A stretch of 63,765 nucleotides of DNA from positions 1 through 63,765 of the forward strand of contig SZOV01000006.1 of NCBI GenBank assembly GCA_030263375.1, written 5' to 3'. This DNA comes from Deltaproteobacteria bacterium PRO3 (GTDB lineage Bacteria > UBA10199 > DSSB01). A program made the position numbers and the translations under genes. Positions 6,443-15,209 of this stretch are shown here, piece by piece (position 1 is the first letter of the stretch; every line of letters starts with the position of its first letter). Under the pieces are notes generated by a model. The model was not told where the DNA came from, searched no databases, and saw only the letters and a list, made by a program, of their open reading frames with translations.

Positions 6443-8407
6443 ATCGTTGAGAAGGGGAGCGATCGGCGCCTCGATTGTCTTCACAAGCAAGCGGGGAGGC
6501 ACATAGAGAGCTGCCGGGGCGCTTCTCCCATCGTCCGTGTGCTGGATTTTCGCGGGGAACAAGCTCGCTCCTTCTGTCTTAGGTTCCATCCAGGTTCCAT
6601 CCCGGAATTTTCCGCGTGGCCTGACGATGTGATGCAGGGCAGTCCGGGAATTTATCGCATTTGGACCTCCCAATTCCCCTGAAAAGAAATGGATATTGTT
6701 TTCAGCGTCCAGAGCCATGGCGGGGGAATCCAAAATGGGCGTCTTATCGTCTTCTTCCTGGTTAGGACGTCTTTTCCCAAACATACTTAATTGTCCCTGA
6801 CTATTTCTGAATCCCACTATATCGTAGTAGCGAACATAGTCTTCTGGGGGCTCCCCCGTACTTAACGCATCAACCGTCACGACTCCCACACGGTTCTCGG
6901 GAGACATGCTTACGAAGTTTCGATAAGTAGGAAACGTGGGATGCCCGTCATAAGCTGATTTTACCTCTCCAGATTTAACCAGCATGTTACCTAGAAAATT
7001 ATCCGAGCTAATGAAGTAGACCATAACATAAAGTCCCATCGTGTATCGTTCATTCCAAACCCAAGGAGGGATAAAGGAAGCCGTTGGTGAGCTTAAAACA
7101 GCAGGAAGTGTGGATCTCGAAAAAATTTCGCAACTCCAGAGCCCACCCATCTCCCCTCTCGCCGTCTCCAAAATAATATCATCAATTTCCGTTCTTCGCA
7201 GCGCGTTCGGATCATAATCCAAAGAAATAGGTGGAAAAATTTTCGAGACGTAAAATAGCCCATTATTCCTTGATCTCGCGAATACATGTATCTTCTGGGA
7301 GCCATCCGGGAGCGGCTCCGCAACCACTCCTGGCGAGAGTTGGATGCCGCGGTCCTCGCAATCACTTCCAACTTGGCCACTCCAGGCGCCGGTCAGGGCA
7401 TTGGTCGAGAAAGGATACCAAAAACCCATCCGGAGTCCCTTGTCTCCACCATGATAAAAATAGACTAAAATATCCTTTCCCCAACTCACCGCGGCCGGGT
7501 TGTAATGCGCTTGATCGCGCTCCAAAATGGCCTCCGCCGTGCAGTCAAAGCCATTTTTCGTAAAACCATCGAGATAGCAGCGAGTGACGTGGAGCGATCC
7601 GGCGCCTCCGATGTCGGGGGAATCGTCACGATAGGCGAGGACGTCGATGGCATTGACGGCTTTGTGATAAACAACCGTGGGCGGGCGGTCCAACTCCATG
7701 GGAATCTGGTGGAACCAATATTGACCTTCACCCCAAGGCTTGGAACCCGGCAATCCCTGCCAATGCCCTAATACTCCCTTGCCCGAGTCATCCAGAATCC
7801 GGGCAAAGACATGGATGGCGCCCTTTTCTTGAAAGCTCTTCGCGGTCAGCGGCCCGCTGCCCGTGAACACGTTCGTGCAGCTCTCCTGTGCGGCGACAAG
7901 CCCCGAAGCCCAACCGTAATCGGCGGAGTTGATTCGGCTTTGGACGGCTTCGCAGGAAAGCTCGTTGAGGCTCTTCGTACAGGAGCAATAGTTGGTGGCA
8001 TTTACCGTGGCGACGCCCTGATCGATATATCGGGCGAGAACGGCCGCTGTGGGAGCATCGGCGAATTCGCCGCCCATCGCGCTCCAGAGTTCCTTGCCTT
8101 CGTCGCCCGTCAAGCGCCAGATACATCCCGTCCGAGCGCTGGAAGCCTCTTCCGGGGGCAGACAAGCCGCCATGCGGTTGCAAAACAATCTAATGATGTC
8201 GTGAGGCGCATTTTGATCCGGCGGGGCGCAGGCGTTGACGGTGGGACCACTGGGAGTGTTGTCACCGGATGGCGCAGGGAAAGAAAGAGTCGGCGGGGAG
8301 ATGAGGGTTTTTATATCCTCCCAAAATCCCGCCCGCGCCTCGGAGAAAAAGGAAAAAGTTACGAGAAAAAAAACGAGAGCCGAACCCCCGCGCCGAATCC
8401 ACGACAT
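6437..8407 (-). CDS. large secreted protein of unknown function, propeller-like
   Basis: 656 residues with a signal peptide (ALVFFLVTFSFFSEARA). The ATG at 8407 has a GAGGTG ribosome site; the same frame stays open further upstream but crosses repeats and lacks coding character. The N-terminal third is Cys-rich. The rest contains recurring strands such as IHVFARILDD, IHVFARSRNN and HYNPAAVSWG with aromatic and Asp turns, reminiscent of a beta-propeller or sialidase-like fold. I cannot assign a family. Likely periplasmic or extracellular. Confidence 0.7.
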   Translation of the reverse strand: MSWIRRGGSALVFFLVTFSFFSEARAGFWEDIKTLISPPTLSFPAPSGDNTPSGPTVNACAPPDQNAPHDIIRLFCNRMAACLPPEEASSARTGCIWRLTGDEGKELWSAMGGEFADAPTAAVLARYIDQGVATVNATNYCSCTKSLNELSCEAVQSRINSADYGWASGLVAAQESCTNVFTGSGPLTAKSFQEKGAIHVFARILDDSGKGVLGHWQGLPGSKPWGEGQYWFHQIPMELDRPPTVVYHKAVNAIDVLAYRDDSPDIGGAGSLHVTRCYLDGFTKNGFDCTAEAILERDQAHYNPAAVSWGKDILVYFYHGGDKGLRMGFWYPFSTNALTGAWSGQVGSDCEDRGIQLSPGVVAEPLPDGSQKIHVFARSRNNGLFYVSKIFPPISLDYDPNALRRTEIDDIILETARGEMGGLWSCEIFSRSTLPAVLSSPTASFIPPWVWNERYTMGLYVMVYFISSDNFLGNMLVKSGEVKSAYDGHPTFPTYRNFVSMSPENRVGVVTVDALSTGEPPEDYVRYYDIVGFRNSQGQLSMFGKRRPNQEEDDKTPILDSPAMALDAENNIHFFSGELGGPNAINSRTALHHIVRPRGKFRDGTWMEPKTEGASLFPAKIQHTDDGRSAPAALYVPPRLLVKTIEAPIAPLLNDK

Positions 8408-8513
8408 AATGCACCTCACATTTCGATTGGCGCCCCACAGAAATTTAATGCAAAAACCATTCCCAATTGAAAAAATAAAACGCTTGAAAACATTAAGAAA
8501 AAAAATTTGGGGT

Positions 8514-8547
8514 TTTCTCGAAATGAAAAAATTTTCATTTCGAGAAA
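8514..8547. repeat. perfect 16-bp inverted repeat
   Basis: Arms TTTCTCGAAATGAAAA and TTTTCATTTCGAGAAA separated by AA form a nearly continuous palindrome about 107 bp upstream of the 8407 start. It is AT-rich, so it could be an operator. On the reverse strand a T8 run follows about ten bases later, so a weak terminator for the 8620-9285 gene is also possible. Confidence 0.6.
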
Positions 8548-8576
8548 TCAAACCAGCCGGCGTTGGGTCAGGAATT

Positions 8577-8604
8577 AGAAAATCGAACCTTCGTCTTCTT
8601 TCCC
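8577..8604 (-). repeat. dispersed repeat, class B
   Basis: Reverse strand reads GAAGACGAAGGTTCGATTTT, 16 bp behind the stop of the 8620-9285 gene. A degenerate AAATCAAACC partner lies at 8545-8554. Confidence 0.7.
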
Positions 8605-8619
8605 CTTCTTCCTTTTCAG

Positions 8620-9285
8620 TTAAAGACAATACCGCTGCAATCCTTGCGGAGGCGGGACGATCTTGGCGGGTACGCAGCCGCCATGGTCCGGGCAACATTG
8701 CGGATTGGCCTCGGTGCACAGGTTGATGTCCGCGGAGCAATCGCAGGGGTCGCAAGAAAGCGACAGCCAATGCCAGCAGGTTCCAACCGGGCCGATTTCA
8801 TTGTCGCAAACCGTGAGATCGCTCCAGGCGCAGACGTAATTCTGGTCGGGGCAGGATTCGAGTCGGATCTCGACGGCCTCGATGCTCGCCGGGAGGGCGC
8901 CGGGATCCACACCCGACACGTCAAATTGCAATTGGGCATTCGCCGAATCGTAAACCGGATTCGCCAGCAGCACGTCGATTCGTTGACGATTTGCGCCGAA
9001 TAAAATTCCCGCGGGACTGGGCGAGCCTGGGTCGAAAGGATAGGCATTGAGGAAATCGCCTGTGCTCGCGCTTTGGCTGCCGTCGCCCGACTTCGCCTTG
9101 TCTTCGATTCCCTCTAATAAAAGGCGGGTTATTCCCCCGGCATCTGGAATGAAAGTGCCCTTGCTCGCGCTCAACACGGGGGTTTCGTCGGCGGGGAGCG
9201 GCGAACCGTTGCCGCACCCCGCGAATGCGACGAAAAACAGAAGCGTTGCCAGTTTTACGCCTATGAGCTCCTTCCGCATCGTCAT
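8620..9285 (-). CDS. Cys-rich lipoprotein of unknown function
   Basis: 221 residues. Basic N-terminus, hydrophobic stretch and lipobox FAGC give an exported lipoprotein. The C-terminal third is rich in Cys and Asp (CDPCDCSADINLC, CCPDHGGC), probably a disulfide-bonded domain, ending shortly after a PPPQG linker. The ATG at 9285 was chosen because it gives a normal signal peptide; an ATG two codons later is equally possible and neither has a strong ribosome site. No family recognised. Confidence 0.65.
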   Translation of the reverse strand: MTMRKELIGVKLATLLFFVAFAGCGNGSPLPADETPVLSASKGTFIPDAGGITRLLLEGIEDKAKSGDGSQSASTGDFLNAYPFDPGSPSPAGILFGANRQRIDVLLANPVYDSANAQLQFDVSGVDPGALPASIEAVEIRLESCPDQNYVCAWSDLTVCDNEIGPVGTCWHWLSLSCDPCDCSADINLCTEANPQCCPDHGGCVPAKIVPPPQGLQRYCL

Positions 9286-9434
9286 ATGATCTAAAATTTT
9301 ATGAAAGCTCCGTTTTTTGGGCAAACAAAAAAATAATAATAGGCGAAGCATATTTCGTCATTCGTCGCGAATTGCGCTGTTTGACCGGGGGCTCACCACC
9401 GGGCCTTCCTGTGCGACAAAGCGAAATTCCAGAG

Positions 9435-9462
9435 AAAATAAAACCTTCGTCTTCCTATTTTG
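9435..9462 (-). repeat. dispersed repeat, class B
   Basis: Reverse strand reads AGGAAGACGAAGGTTTTATT, starting about five bases after the TAG stop of the 9463-10209 gene. Confidence 0.7.
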
Positions 9463-10209
9463 CTAGGGCTTGATCCCGACGACCCTCAAATTATTCGCCG
9501 CCAATTGTTTGGTCTGCTTGAGCTCTTCCGCATTATTCTCCCGAAGGGCCTTTTCGTAGAAATGGTAAGTAAGCCCTCCTCCGATGATGTAAAGCTCGTA
9601 TAGCTCTTGCTTTTCCCGGTCCGAAATATTGTTGAAGATACCCTTGTCGGTGGCATATTCCGCGACCAGGTCCCGCAATCCGACATTCTGTTCAAATGGA
9701 ATAATCGGTTTTTCCCTAGACCCATTGTAAACGAGGGAATTGAGCCCGACATAGGAGACATAGGCTAAGGCCCAATCGTTCGGCAGGCCCTTGGCGGCGG
9801 CTGCGGCCTCCCATTTTTTAAAGATATCCAGGACCAATTGCTTGAGCTCGGCCTTGTCCTGCGGGTTTATTTGAACCGAATCCAGGTATTCTTGCAGCGT
9901 GAGCCGGGTACCGGTGGATTTGAATTGGACCGCCGAGTACTTCCGATATTCCGGGACGTCCTCGATCACAGGTTGGCTGGAGTAATTAGATGATGTGGAA
10001 GCCCCCGAATTTCCTCTCCCCTTATTGGGATTCATTCCCGTGTATCTTGACATGGAAGAATTCCAAATATGATTGGAGATCAGGTTGTTCACAAAATTAT
10101 TATAATTGGGACTGGTGTAAAAATTGGCCATTTGTGCAAGGCTCTGGTGGGGGGCCGTCATTGCCAGGAGTAATGTTAAGCCAATCCAATAAAATTTAGT
10201 GGGTTTCAT
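9463..10209 (-). CDS. secreted helical protein, possibly DUF6683-like
   Basis: 248 residues starting MKPTKFYW behind an AGGAGGGTG site. A signal peptide ends near SLAQ. A low-complexity Asn/Ser/Tyr region follows, then an alpha-helical domain from about residue 95 (LTLQEYLDSV, ELKQLVLDIFKKWE, ALAYVSYVGLNSLVYNG, ELYELYIIGGGL). The order of helices recalls the DUF6683 family of secreted bacterial proteins, but I hold this loosely. Likely periplasmic. Confidence 0.65.
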   Translation of the reverse strand: MKPTKFYWIGLTLLLAMTAPHQSLAQMANFYTSPNYNNFVNNLISNHIWNSSMSRYTGMNPNKGRGNSGASTSSNYSSQPVIEDVPEYRKYSAVQFKSTGTRLTLQEYLDSVQINPQDKAELKQLVLDIFKKWEAAAAAKGLPNDWALAYVSYVGLNSLVYNGSREKPIIPFEQNVGLRDLVAEYATDKGIFNNISDREKQELYELYIIGGGLTYHFYEKALRENNAEELKQTKQLAANNLRVVGIKP

Positions 10210-10440
10210 TTTTTTCACCCTCCTTTGATGGAGCATGTCTGCATTGAAATGGATTTGATGTCCTCCGTCATCTTCTTTTTTTCATTTTCCCCTTTCTGTT
10301 CGAATTTCAATAGTCCATCGTGGTGACGGTATTGTTTTGTGAAATATCAAGACGGAATGATCGCCAAGTATGTCTTTTCGAGGGCTAGTTGGCACCTTTA
10401 AAGATAAAGCAAGAGTAGTGCCATGTTTAAGTAAAGTGCA
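10210..10440. other. intergenic
   Basis: Contains a degenerate repeat-like stretch CTCCGTCATCTTCTTTTTTT at 10263-10282 and no recognisable gene or promoter. Confidence 0.3.
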
Positions 10441-10953
10441 TTACCGGGGACGCTCGGATCGCGGTGGGAATATCCGTAAAAATTGTCGGGCGCGTTGGCG
10501 GACCGCGGGATCAGGACTGGATTGGGCGGTTTCGACTAACTGTCTTATGACAGTTTGGTCTGTCACAGCGGCTCTGAGGAAGAGGCGCTCGAGAGTTGCA
10601 GAGATTTGCATGACATTTGGGATGCGTGGTGTGATGAATGCCTCCGCCAATTGCCGAGCCAGCCAGCCGATTTCCTCGGGGCGGAGTCGGGCACGGCGCT
10701 CGAGGGCTGCGATGGCGTCGCTGGTGTAGGGTTGGCGTTCGCTTAAGATGGATAGACAGGCTTCGCTGGCGGGTTGGAAGAGGGTGGGCCGAAAACGCGT
10801 AGGCCGACCGATTGCGGTGCCTGGGAGGGCTTGCCAGATAGCGGAGATTCTTCCCGAGCTTGTGCGGGTTTCGGAGACTAGGAAGGTTCGGCCGCAGAGG
10901 GTGCGGGGTTCAGCCGTGGAGAGGGGGTGCGATTGGCGGAGAGGCGGGGTCAT
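10441..10953 (-). CDS. hypothetical helical protein, start uncertain
   Basis: 170 residues from the only ATG. The C-terminal two thirds are clearly coding and alpha-helical (DAIAALERRARLRPEEIG, TLERLFLRAAVTDQTVIR), possibly HEAT-like. The frame continues coding-like upstream to about 11023 (EYSLNFTTQAIDNTPTAAAS) with no ATG, GTG or TTG, ending at a dispersed repeat copy. The repeat may have replaced the original start, or ATC/ATT is used. No signal peptide and no recognised family. Confidence 0.5.
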   Translation of the reverse strand: MTPPLRQSHPLSTAEPRTLCGRTFLVSETRTSSGRISAIWQALPGTAIGRPTRFRPTLFQPASEACLSILSERQPYTSDAIAALERRARLRPEEIGWLARQLAEAFITPRIPNVMQISATLERLFLRAAVTDQTVIRQLVETAQSSPDPAVRQRARQFLRIFPPRSERPR

Positions 10954-11012
10954 GGGGTGCGAAGCTGCCGCCGTGGGGGTGTTATCGATCGCTTGGGTGG
11001 TGAAGTTGAGTG

Positions 11013-11041
11013 AATATTCGATTTAATCCTTCGTCTTATTT
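11013..11041 (-). repeat. dispersed repeat, class B (variant)
   Basis: Reverse strand reads AATAAGACGAAGGATTAAAT. It abuts the apparent 5' end of the 10441 coding frame. Confidence 0.55.
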
Positions 11042-11217
11042 CCTCTTTTTCTTCAAGCAAGTTCGGATTCCCTCAGATTGAGAAATGTCTCAAATTGATA
11101 AAGTTGCTGGGCGATAACTTATTGAAAATATGATCCTTTTCATTTGATTGCTTGGAATCGTTCTTGCATTTACGTTGCCATTGGATGTGAAAAGGGACTG
11201 GGGCCAAAGGAGGGCTC

Positions 11218-11691
11218 ATGCGAAATACATCTGCATTAAGGACACGTTTTGTCATGTTAACGGGGCTTGCAGTCCTTATTCCAATGTCGCTTTTCGATGT
11301 CAGCATCGGAAATGCCAGGGATGTTGCGAAAGGAATATTTCCTGCCCAAGTCTATTCCACGAGTGCAGTCAACGAGGGAGAAAAGGACGGCGTCGTTTCA
11401 AGGATATCGACCACTCCTTGCACGGGGCCTGGAGAGCCATATTACCTTGTCATGAGAGACGGAAAAGTGTGTCGCGGTACTACGGTCACTTGTTCTCAAG
11501 GAGTGGATACGTGTACCAGTTACGACGTAGTTTGTACGAAGGCCGGGGAAGCGGATGTGCCCATGCAATATACCGTATGCACGAATCGGGCCCAAAATCC
11601 AGGTTCTGGACCAAGCCAGGTAACTCCAGATTCGGGAAGGCCGCCCTCTCTGGCTCCGGCCGAGGTGGTTAACCCCTTGGAGATAAAATAG
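11218..11691 (+). CDS. secreted protein of unknown function
   Basis: 157 residues with an AGGAGGG site and a signal peptide (hydrophobic residues 13-30, cleavage near GNARD). Six cysteines in the centre (CTGPGEPYYLVMRDGKVC, CSQGVDTCTSYDVVC) should form disulfides in the periplasm or outside. The tail is Pro/Ser-rich. No family recognised. The next gene lies 73 bp downstream with a repeat in between. Confidence 0.65.
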   Translation: MRNTSALRTRFVMLTGLAVLIPMSLFDVSIGNARDVAKGIFPAQVYSTSAVNEGEKDGVVSRISTTPCTGPGEPYYLVMRDGKVCRGTTVTCSQGVDTCTSYDVVCTKAGEADVPMQYTVCTNRAQNPGSGPSQVTPDSGRPPSLAPAEVVNPLEIK

Positions 11692-11716
11692 GAAAAGGGG
11701 CATCTTCTTCAAAAAC

Positions 11717-11742
11717 CCATTTGCTCCGTCTTACTTTCCTCC
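11717..11742 (-). repeat. dispersed repeat, class A
   Basis: Reverse strand reads AGTAAGACGGAGCAAATGGG. It lies between two + strand genes, so it is antisense to both. Confidence 0.65.
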
Positions 11743-11764
11743 AACCTGCGAAAGGGGGATGAAG

Positions 11765-12604
11765 ATGTTCAAAATTCTCACGACCCTAATTTTCCTGGGG
11801 GCCCTTTCTCCGTCCGTCTTCGCCGCCGATCTGACCGTTAGCTACCAAATCAAAGAAGGCAAAAAGAAGGGGGAAAGGACCGTCTATTGGTCCGATAAAT
11901 TCAATCTGACCAAGGACTCCCTCAGCAAGGTGGATACTTTGTACGACTACGACGCCGGGATGATGTACACCATCGACCACCGCGAGAAAAAAATCGAGAC
12001 CTTCAATTTCAAGGACATGGGCGGGATGATGGGCGACGCGCAGCAAATGATGGGCGAGATGATGGGCCGCAAGGCGCCGCGCGGCGACAAGACCATCGGC
12101 CAAAGCATGGAAGAGAGCACCGCCAAATATTTCGGCGATCCCGGCAAGGTGGTCCTGCAAAAGCTGGGAACCCTGACCGTCGCCGGCCGCAGCTGCGACA
12201 ACTACAAGGTCGAAAGGAAGGGCGGGAAAATCGAGACGAGCCAGGAGGTCTGCGTCGATCCCACCCTAAGCCCTCCCCAAAACCCCAATGCCGAAGTCGC
12301 TCAGATGCACCAGGCCGCCGAGGCCATGTCGGGAACGCTGGGGAATCTCCAGTCCCCGGCTGAACGGGAGCTGGCAAACCTCAAGGGAACTCCCCTAAGG
12401 CGCATCAATAATTCCAAAACCAAGGGGATGATGTTCGGAGGAGGAAACATTCAGATGGAAGAAGAGGCGACCCTGGTGCAAGTCGGCCCCATCGATCCCG
12501 CAGTCTTTAGACTTCCCTCCGGCTACAAGCAAATCGACCAGGCCCAAATGATGCGCGATCAAATGCAGGAAATGCAAAAGATGATGGGTGAAACGGGAAA
12601 GTAG
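11765..12604 (+). CDS. secreted Met-rich protein, DUF4412-like
   Basis: 279 residues with a signal peptide ending SVFA-A. The mature protein begins with beta strands (DLTVSYQIKEG, GERTVYWSDKFNL, MMYTIDHREKKIETF), then a methionine-rich linker (MGGMMGDAQQMMGEMMG), then a second beta region with one Cys pair (RSCDNYKVERKGG ... EVCVD) and a Met/Gln helix at the end. The pattern fits periplasmic DUF4412 proteins. The methionine clusters could bind copper(I), which is inference. ATG 11765 has better ribosome-site spacing than ATG 11759. Confidence 0.65.
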   Translation: MFKILTTLIFLGALSPSVFAADLTVSYQIKEGKKKGERTVYWSDKFNLTKDSLSKVDTLYDYDAGMMYTIDHREKKIETFNFKDMGGMMGDAQQMMGEMMGRKAPRGDKTIGQSMEESTAKYFGDPGKVVLQKLGTLTVAGRSCDNYKVERKGGKIETSQEVCVDPTLSPPQNPNAEVAQMHQAAEAMSGTLGNLQSPAERELANLKGTPLRRINNSKTKGMMFGGGNIQMEEEATLVQVGPIDPAVFRLPSGYKQIDQAQMMRDQMQEMQKMMGETGK

Positions 12605-12615
12605 TCGGGCCAAAA

Positions 12616-13014
12616 TCAAATCTTCATTTTTCCATCCCGGTCGGGTGGATAGACTCGATACAGCCAGACCACGGTAAGGCTAAATATCAAATAGATTACG
12701 GTAAAATATTTCTCATCCCACTCGAAAAAGATCCACCGGCCGACCCAATGTTCCACGAAACTTTCCTCATAAGCGGGTTGCCCCGAACCAAGACGCAGCT
12801 CGACTTCCCAATCCGTGAGGGGGCAAGTGAAACCGACAACGGTTTGAACGATCAAGAAAAGAACCGCGGCCAAGTGTAGCCTGCGCCAGAGGGGGCGGCG
12901 CACCCAATGCCATCCCAGAGGGTAGCCTAGTGCGATGAACGGCACGGGAATTACCAGGCCGGCGATATACAGAAAGTGCAGGACTAAGATGGTGTCCGCA
13001 AGAAACTCCCTCAT
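12616..13014 (-). CDS. DUF2784 family membrane protein
   Basis: 132 residues with four hydrophobic helices (about 5-30, 45-65, 85-95 as part of an amphipathic loop, and 105-122). The family signatures WHWVRRPLWRRLHLAAV and TCPLTDWE match DUF2784. Inner-membrane protein of unknown activity. It converges on the 11765 gene with only 11 bp between the stops, so no terminator fits there. Confidence 0.8.
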   Translation of the reverse strand: MREFLADTILVLHFLYIAGLVIPVPFIALGYPLGWHWVRRPLWRRLHLAAVLFLIVQTVVGFTCPLTDWEVELRLGSGQPAYEESFVEHWVGRWIFFEWDEKYFTVIYLIFSLTVVWLYRVYPPDRDGKMKI

Positions 13015-13089
13015 GGAAATTACATTGTAGCCTCGCCTTGGGGGCGGTGAAAGCGGAAGAGTGAACCTACAGCCGTTCGCTTTTTTCCG

Positions 13090-13641
13090 CTAGGCGTGGT
13101 GATTGCGATTGCGGGTCTGAAGCGCCTTAATTTGCGCCACGAACTCGCATTTTTGGAAGATCAACGAGTCGCGGCGAATCTGCTCTTCGGAAATATCCGC
13201 AACCTTGGCGATGTAGGCGAGCTCTCCGGGTTCCACCTTGGGCTTGCGGCCCGTTTGGTGCGCGCGAACGGTATCCTGTGCGGCCGCCTGGTAAAAGCGC
13301 CGGTAAAGACATCTTTCGTAGCCGCGGAACTCGGACTCCGGCATGCCTTGCTCCCGGGCGATTTTTTTCAAGGCGCGATATTGCTGCAAGAAACCGTCGC
13401 CTTGCAGGGCGCCGGCGGCTTCTGACGCCGCATGGTAGTGAAGGGTGAAGGCCTCGCCGCGCTCCCGTTTCAGTATTTCCTTACCGATCAGGCCGAGGTT
13501 GCGTTCCGATGTCTGAGAGGACGATTTCGCGCCTCCAAAGCCCGGCAGTTGTTTTTCTAAGGGGGCCTTTTTGTGCAGGCTCTGTCCCTCTTGGGCTTCG
13601 ACGTTTTTAATGGGCAGACCATGTAAAATATTCGTTCTCAT
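13090..13641 (-). CDS. hypothetical cytosolic protein
   Basis: 183 residues starting MRTNILHGLP behind GAGGAA. No signal peptide. Charged and helical, with a 70-residue region rich in Arg/Lys/Glu (LKKIAREQGMPESEFRGYERCLY) and a C-terminal helix (EEQIRRDSLIFQKCEFVAQIK). No family recognised; the early Ser/Gln-rich part may be disordered. Confidence 0.55.
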   Translation of the reverse strand: MRTNILHGLPIKNVEAQEGQSLHKKAPLEKQLPGFGGAKSSSQTSERNLGLIGKEILKRERGEAFTLHYHAASEAAGALQGDGFLQQYRALKKIAREQGMPESEFRGYERCLYRRFYQAAAQDTVRAHQTGRKPKVEPGELAYIAKVADISEEQIRRDSLIFQKCEFVAQIKALQTRNRNHHA

Positions 13642-13944
13642 CTCAATTCCTCTTTCAGCGCCTTTTACGGCTAGGCTGGAGTGCCTGTTTGTCTCTAAGT
13701 TCAAGTCCAGTGCCAAGACGCAGCCTAGGGCTAGATAGGTAACTATTTGAATAATATGGGTTAATTAATGAGAGGTGGAAGAAGGCCGTTTTCTTATCAA
13801 AAATTGGGACTTTGATTTCTCAAAATTTCAAAAATTGGTGGGCTTAGTACCGAGCAAAAGAGCGACCGAAAATCGAACCTCCGTCTTCAATTCCGTCCGA
13901 GATTCGAACCTCCGTCTTCCTTCTTCTTCTTTCGAAGGTCCGAA
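13642..13944. other. intergenic with repeat pair
   Basis: Left half is unremarkable and AT-leaning; right half contains the two class B repeat units at 13868-13930. No gene seen. Confidence 0.5.
13868..13930 (-). repeat. dispersed repeat, class B, two units
   Basis: Reverse-strand units GAAGACGGAGGTTCGAATCT (13900-13919) and GAAGACGGAGGTTCGATTTT (13869-13888), 31 bp apart, behind the stop of the 13945-15135 gene. The second half GGTTCGAATC resembles a tRNA T-arm. Confidence 0.8.
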
Positions 13945-15135
13945 TCAAAAGGGCGGGGGCAAAAGCGGGAAATCGGCGGGAAACAAAACATCCGACAACA
14001 GCGTCGAACGCAAGAAGGCTTCCTGCGAAGTGTCGATAAGCAGGTCTTGCTCGCAGATTTCCGACGGTACCTCGCTTGCGGTGGAGATCCTCGCGCAGGT
14101 CGTGGGCACTTCGACATCCATCGTCTCTTCATCCAGCAAGTAGGAACCGCTCCAAAAATCGGCGTCGTCTCGAAACCGGCCGATGTATCTCTCCGAAACG
14201 ACACTGTCCTCGCCCCCGGTAAATTCCGCGTCTTCAAATCCGTTGAAGGTCGACTTCACGGACTTTTCCAAGTAGGCCGTTCCGGCCGGATCGTTGCGGC
14301 CAAGCTGTCGGATCTCGGTATTGATCTGATTGGAGAGCAAGATCGTGCCGTCGTCGCGGGTCAAATCCCTCCATAGAAAGGCCTGAGTCGATTGGTTGGA
14401 GGGACTGTCCGGATCCTTGTGGTCGTAAATCACCCCGATCAACAGTCTTTCAAGTGCGGACTCCGAGGCCTCAAAGACGTTGACGCGGAACCTTCCCTTG
14501 CCGGGATTTTCCTCGTTTTCCGGCGTGAGGGGATCGTCCTTGACCGGCAACCGCTCGAAAAACCCCGCCATGATCTTTTCAAAATTTCCAGCTGGGTCGT
14601 TTTGGATCCAAATGCGGAAACCGACCCGCCTTAAGTCTTCAAGCGGCGCCTCCTCCGGGCAGACCTGCAGGTTGCAGCCCACGGGACAGGTGCAGCCGGT
14701 AAAGCCGTCGTTGACGCCGTCTCCGTCGAAGTCGTAATCGGAAAAATCGAATTTGAACACCTGCGGCAGGGTATCCGACGCCGGCAAGGTCCCCGTGAAA
14801 TTTCGTGTCTGGGGGCTTACCGGGATTTCGAAGGTATTGAAAGGACTGAGCAGGCCTTGCAAGACGTCCTCAGTGATCGTCCTGGCAAGGTCGGGACCGA
14901 TAGGAATGACGTTGGAGAGCGGGCCGGGGCCGACCAGCGCCTTGCCGGAGACGAATCGGATCCCGCTTGGGGAACTGTTGGCCTCGGAGACGTCGATCGA
15001 AAGGTCGTTGGGAATGCTGATCACGGCGGGAATCTCGGCGAGAGGCGCGGGCACGGTGGCGCTCCCGCTGCATCCGGCCAAAAGCGCGGCCCAAAGCCAA
15101 CCCCACCACTGCCCCTTCTTCCCTCCGAAAAACAT
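13945..15135 (-). CDS. large lipoprotein of unknown function
   Basis: 396 residues. Signal peptide with lipobox LAGC (Cys22). The mature protein has strand-rich segments, a Ca-binding-like motif DFDGDGVND near residue 135, and a short Cys cluster (CTCPVGCNLQVC). A long C-terminal domain carries Trp/Phe-rich strands. Likely outer-membrane-anchored. It diverges from the 15210 gene across 74 bp. I see no known enzyme motif. Confidence 0.7.
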   Translation of the reverse strand: MFFGGKKGQWWGWLWAALLAGCSGSATVPAPLAEIPAVISIPNDLSIDVSEANSSPSGIRFVSGKALVGPGPLSNVIPIGPDLARTITEDVLQGLLSPFNTFEIPVSPQTRNFTGTLPASDTLPQVFKFDFSDYDFDGDGVNDGFTGCTCPVGCNLQVCPEEAPLEDLRRVGFRIWIQNDPAGNFEKIMAGFFERLPVKDDPLTPENEENPGKGRFRVNVFEASESALERLLIGVIYDHKDPDSPSNQSTQAFLWRDLTRDDGTILLSNQINTEIRQLGRNDPAGTAYLEKSVKSTFNGFEDAEFTGGEDSVVSERYIGRFRDDADFWSGSYLLDEETMDVEVPTTCARISTASEVPSEICEQDLLIDTSQEAFLRSTLLSDVLFPADFPLLPPPF

Positions 15136-15209
15136 CCGAAAGCCTTAGCGATTGTCAGTGGAAGACGAATCCCTTACACTTATCGTAATTTTCTTCGGAG
15201 TGCGGGGGT

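Noticed and set aside
8408-8770. N-terminal extension of the 6437 protein
   Set aside because: Crosses a repeat, a palindrome and the end of the upstream gene; the ATG at 8407 has a ribosome site and signal peptide.
13868-13930. tRNA gene
   Set aside because: Only a T-arm-like decamer is present; no acceptor stem, D-arm or anticodon arm can be folded around it.
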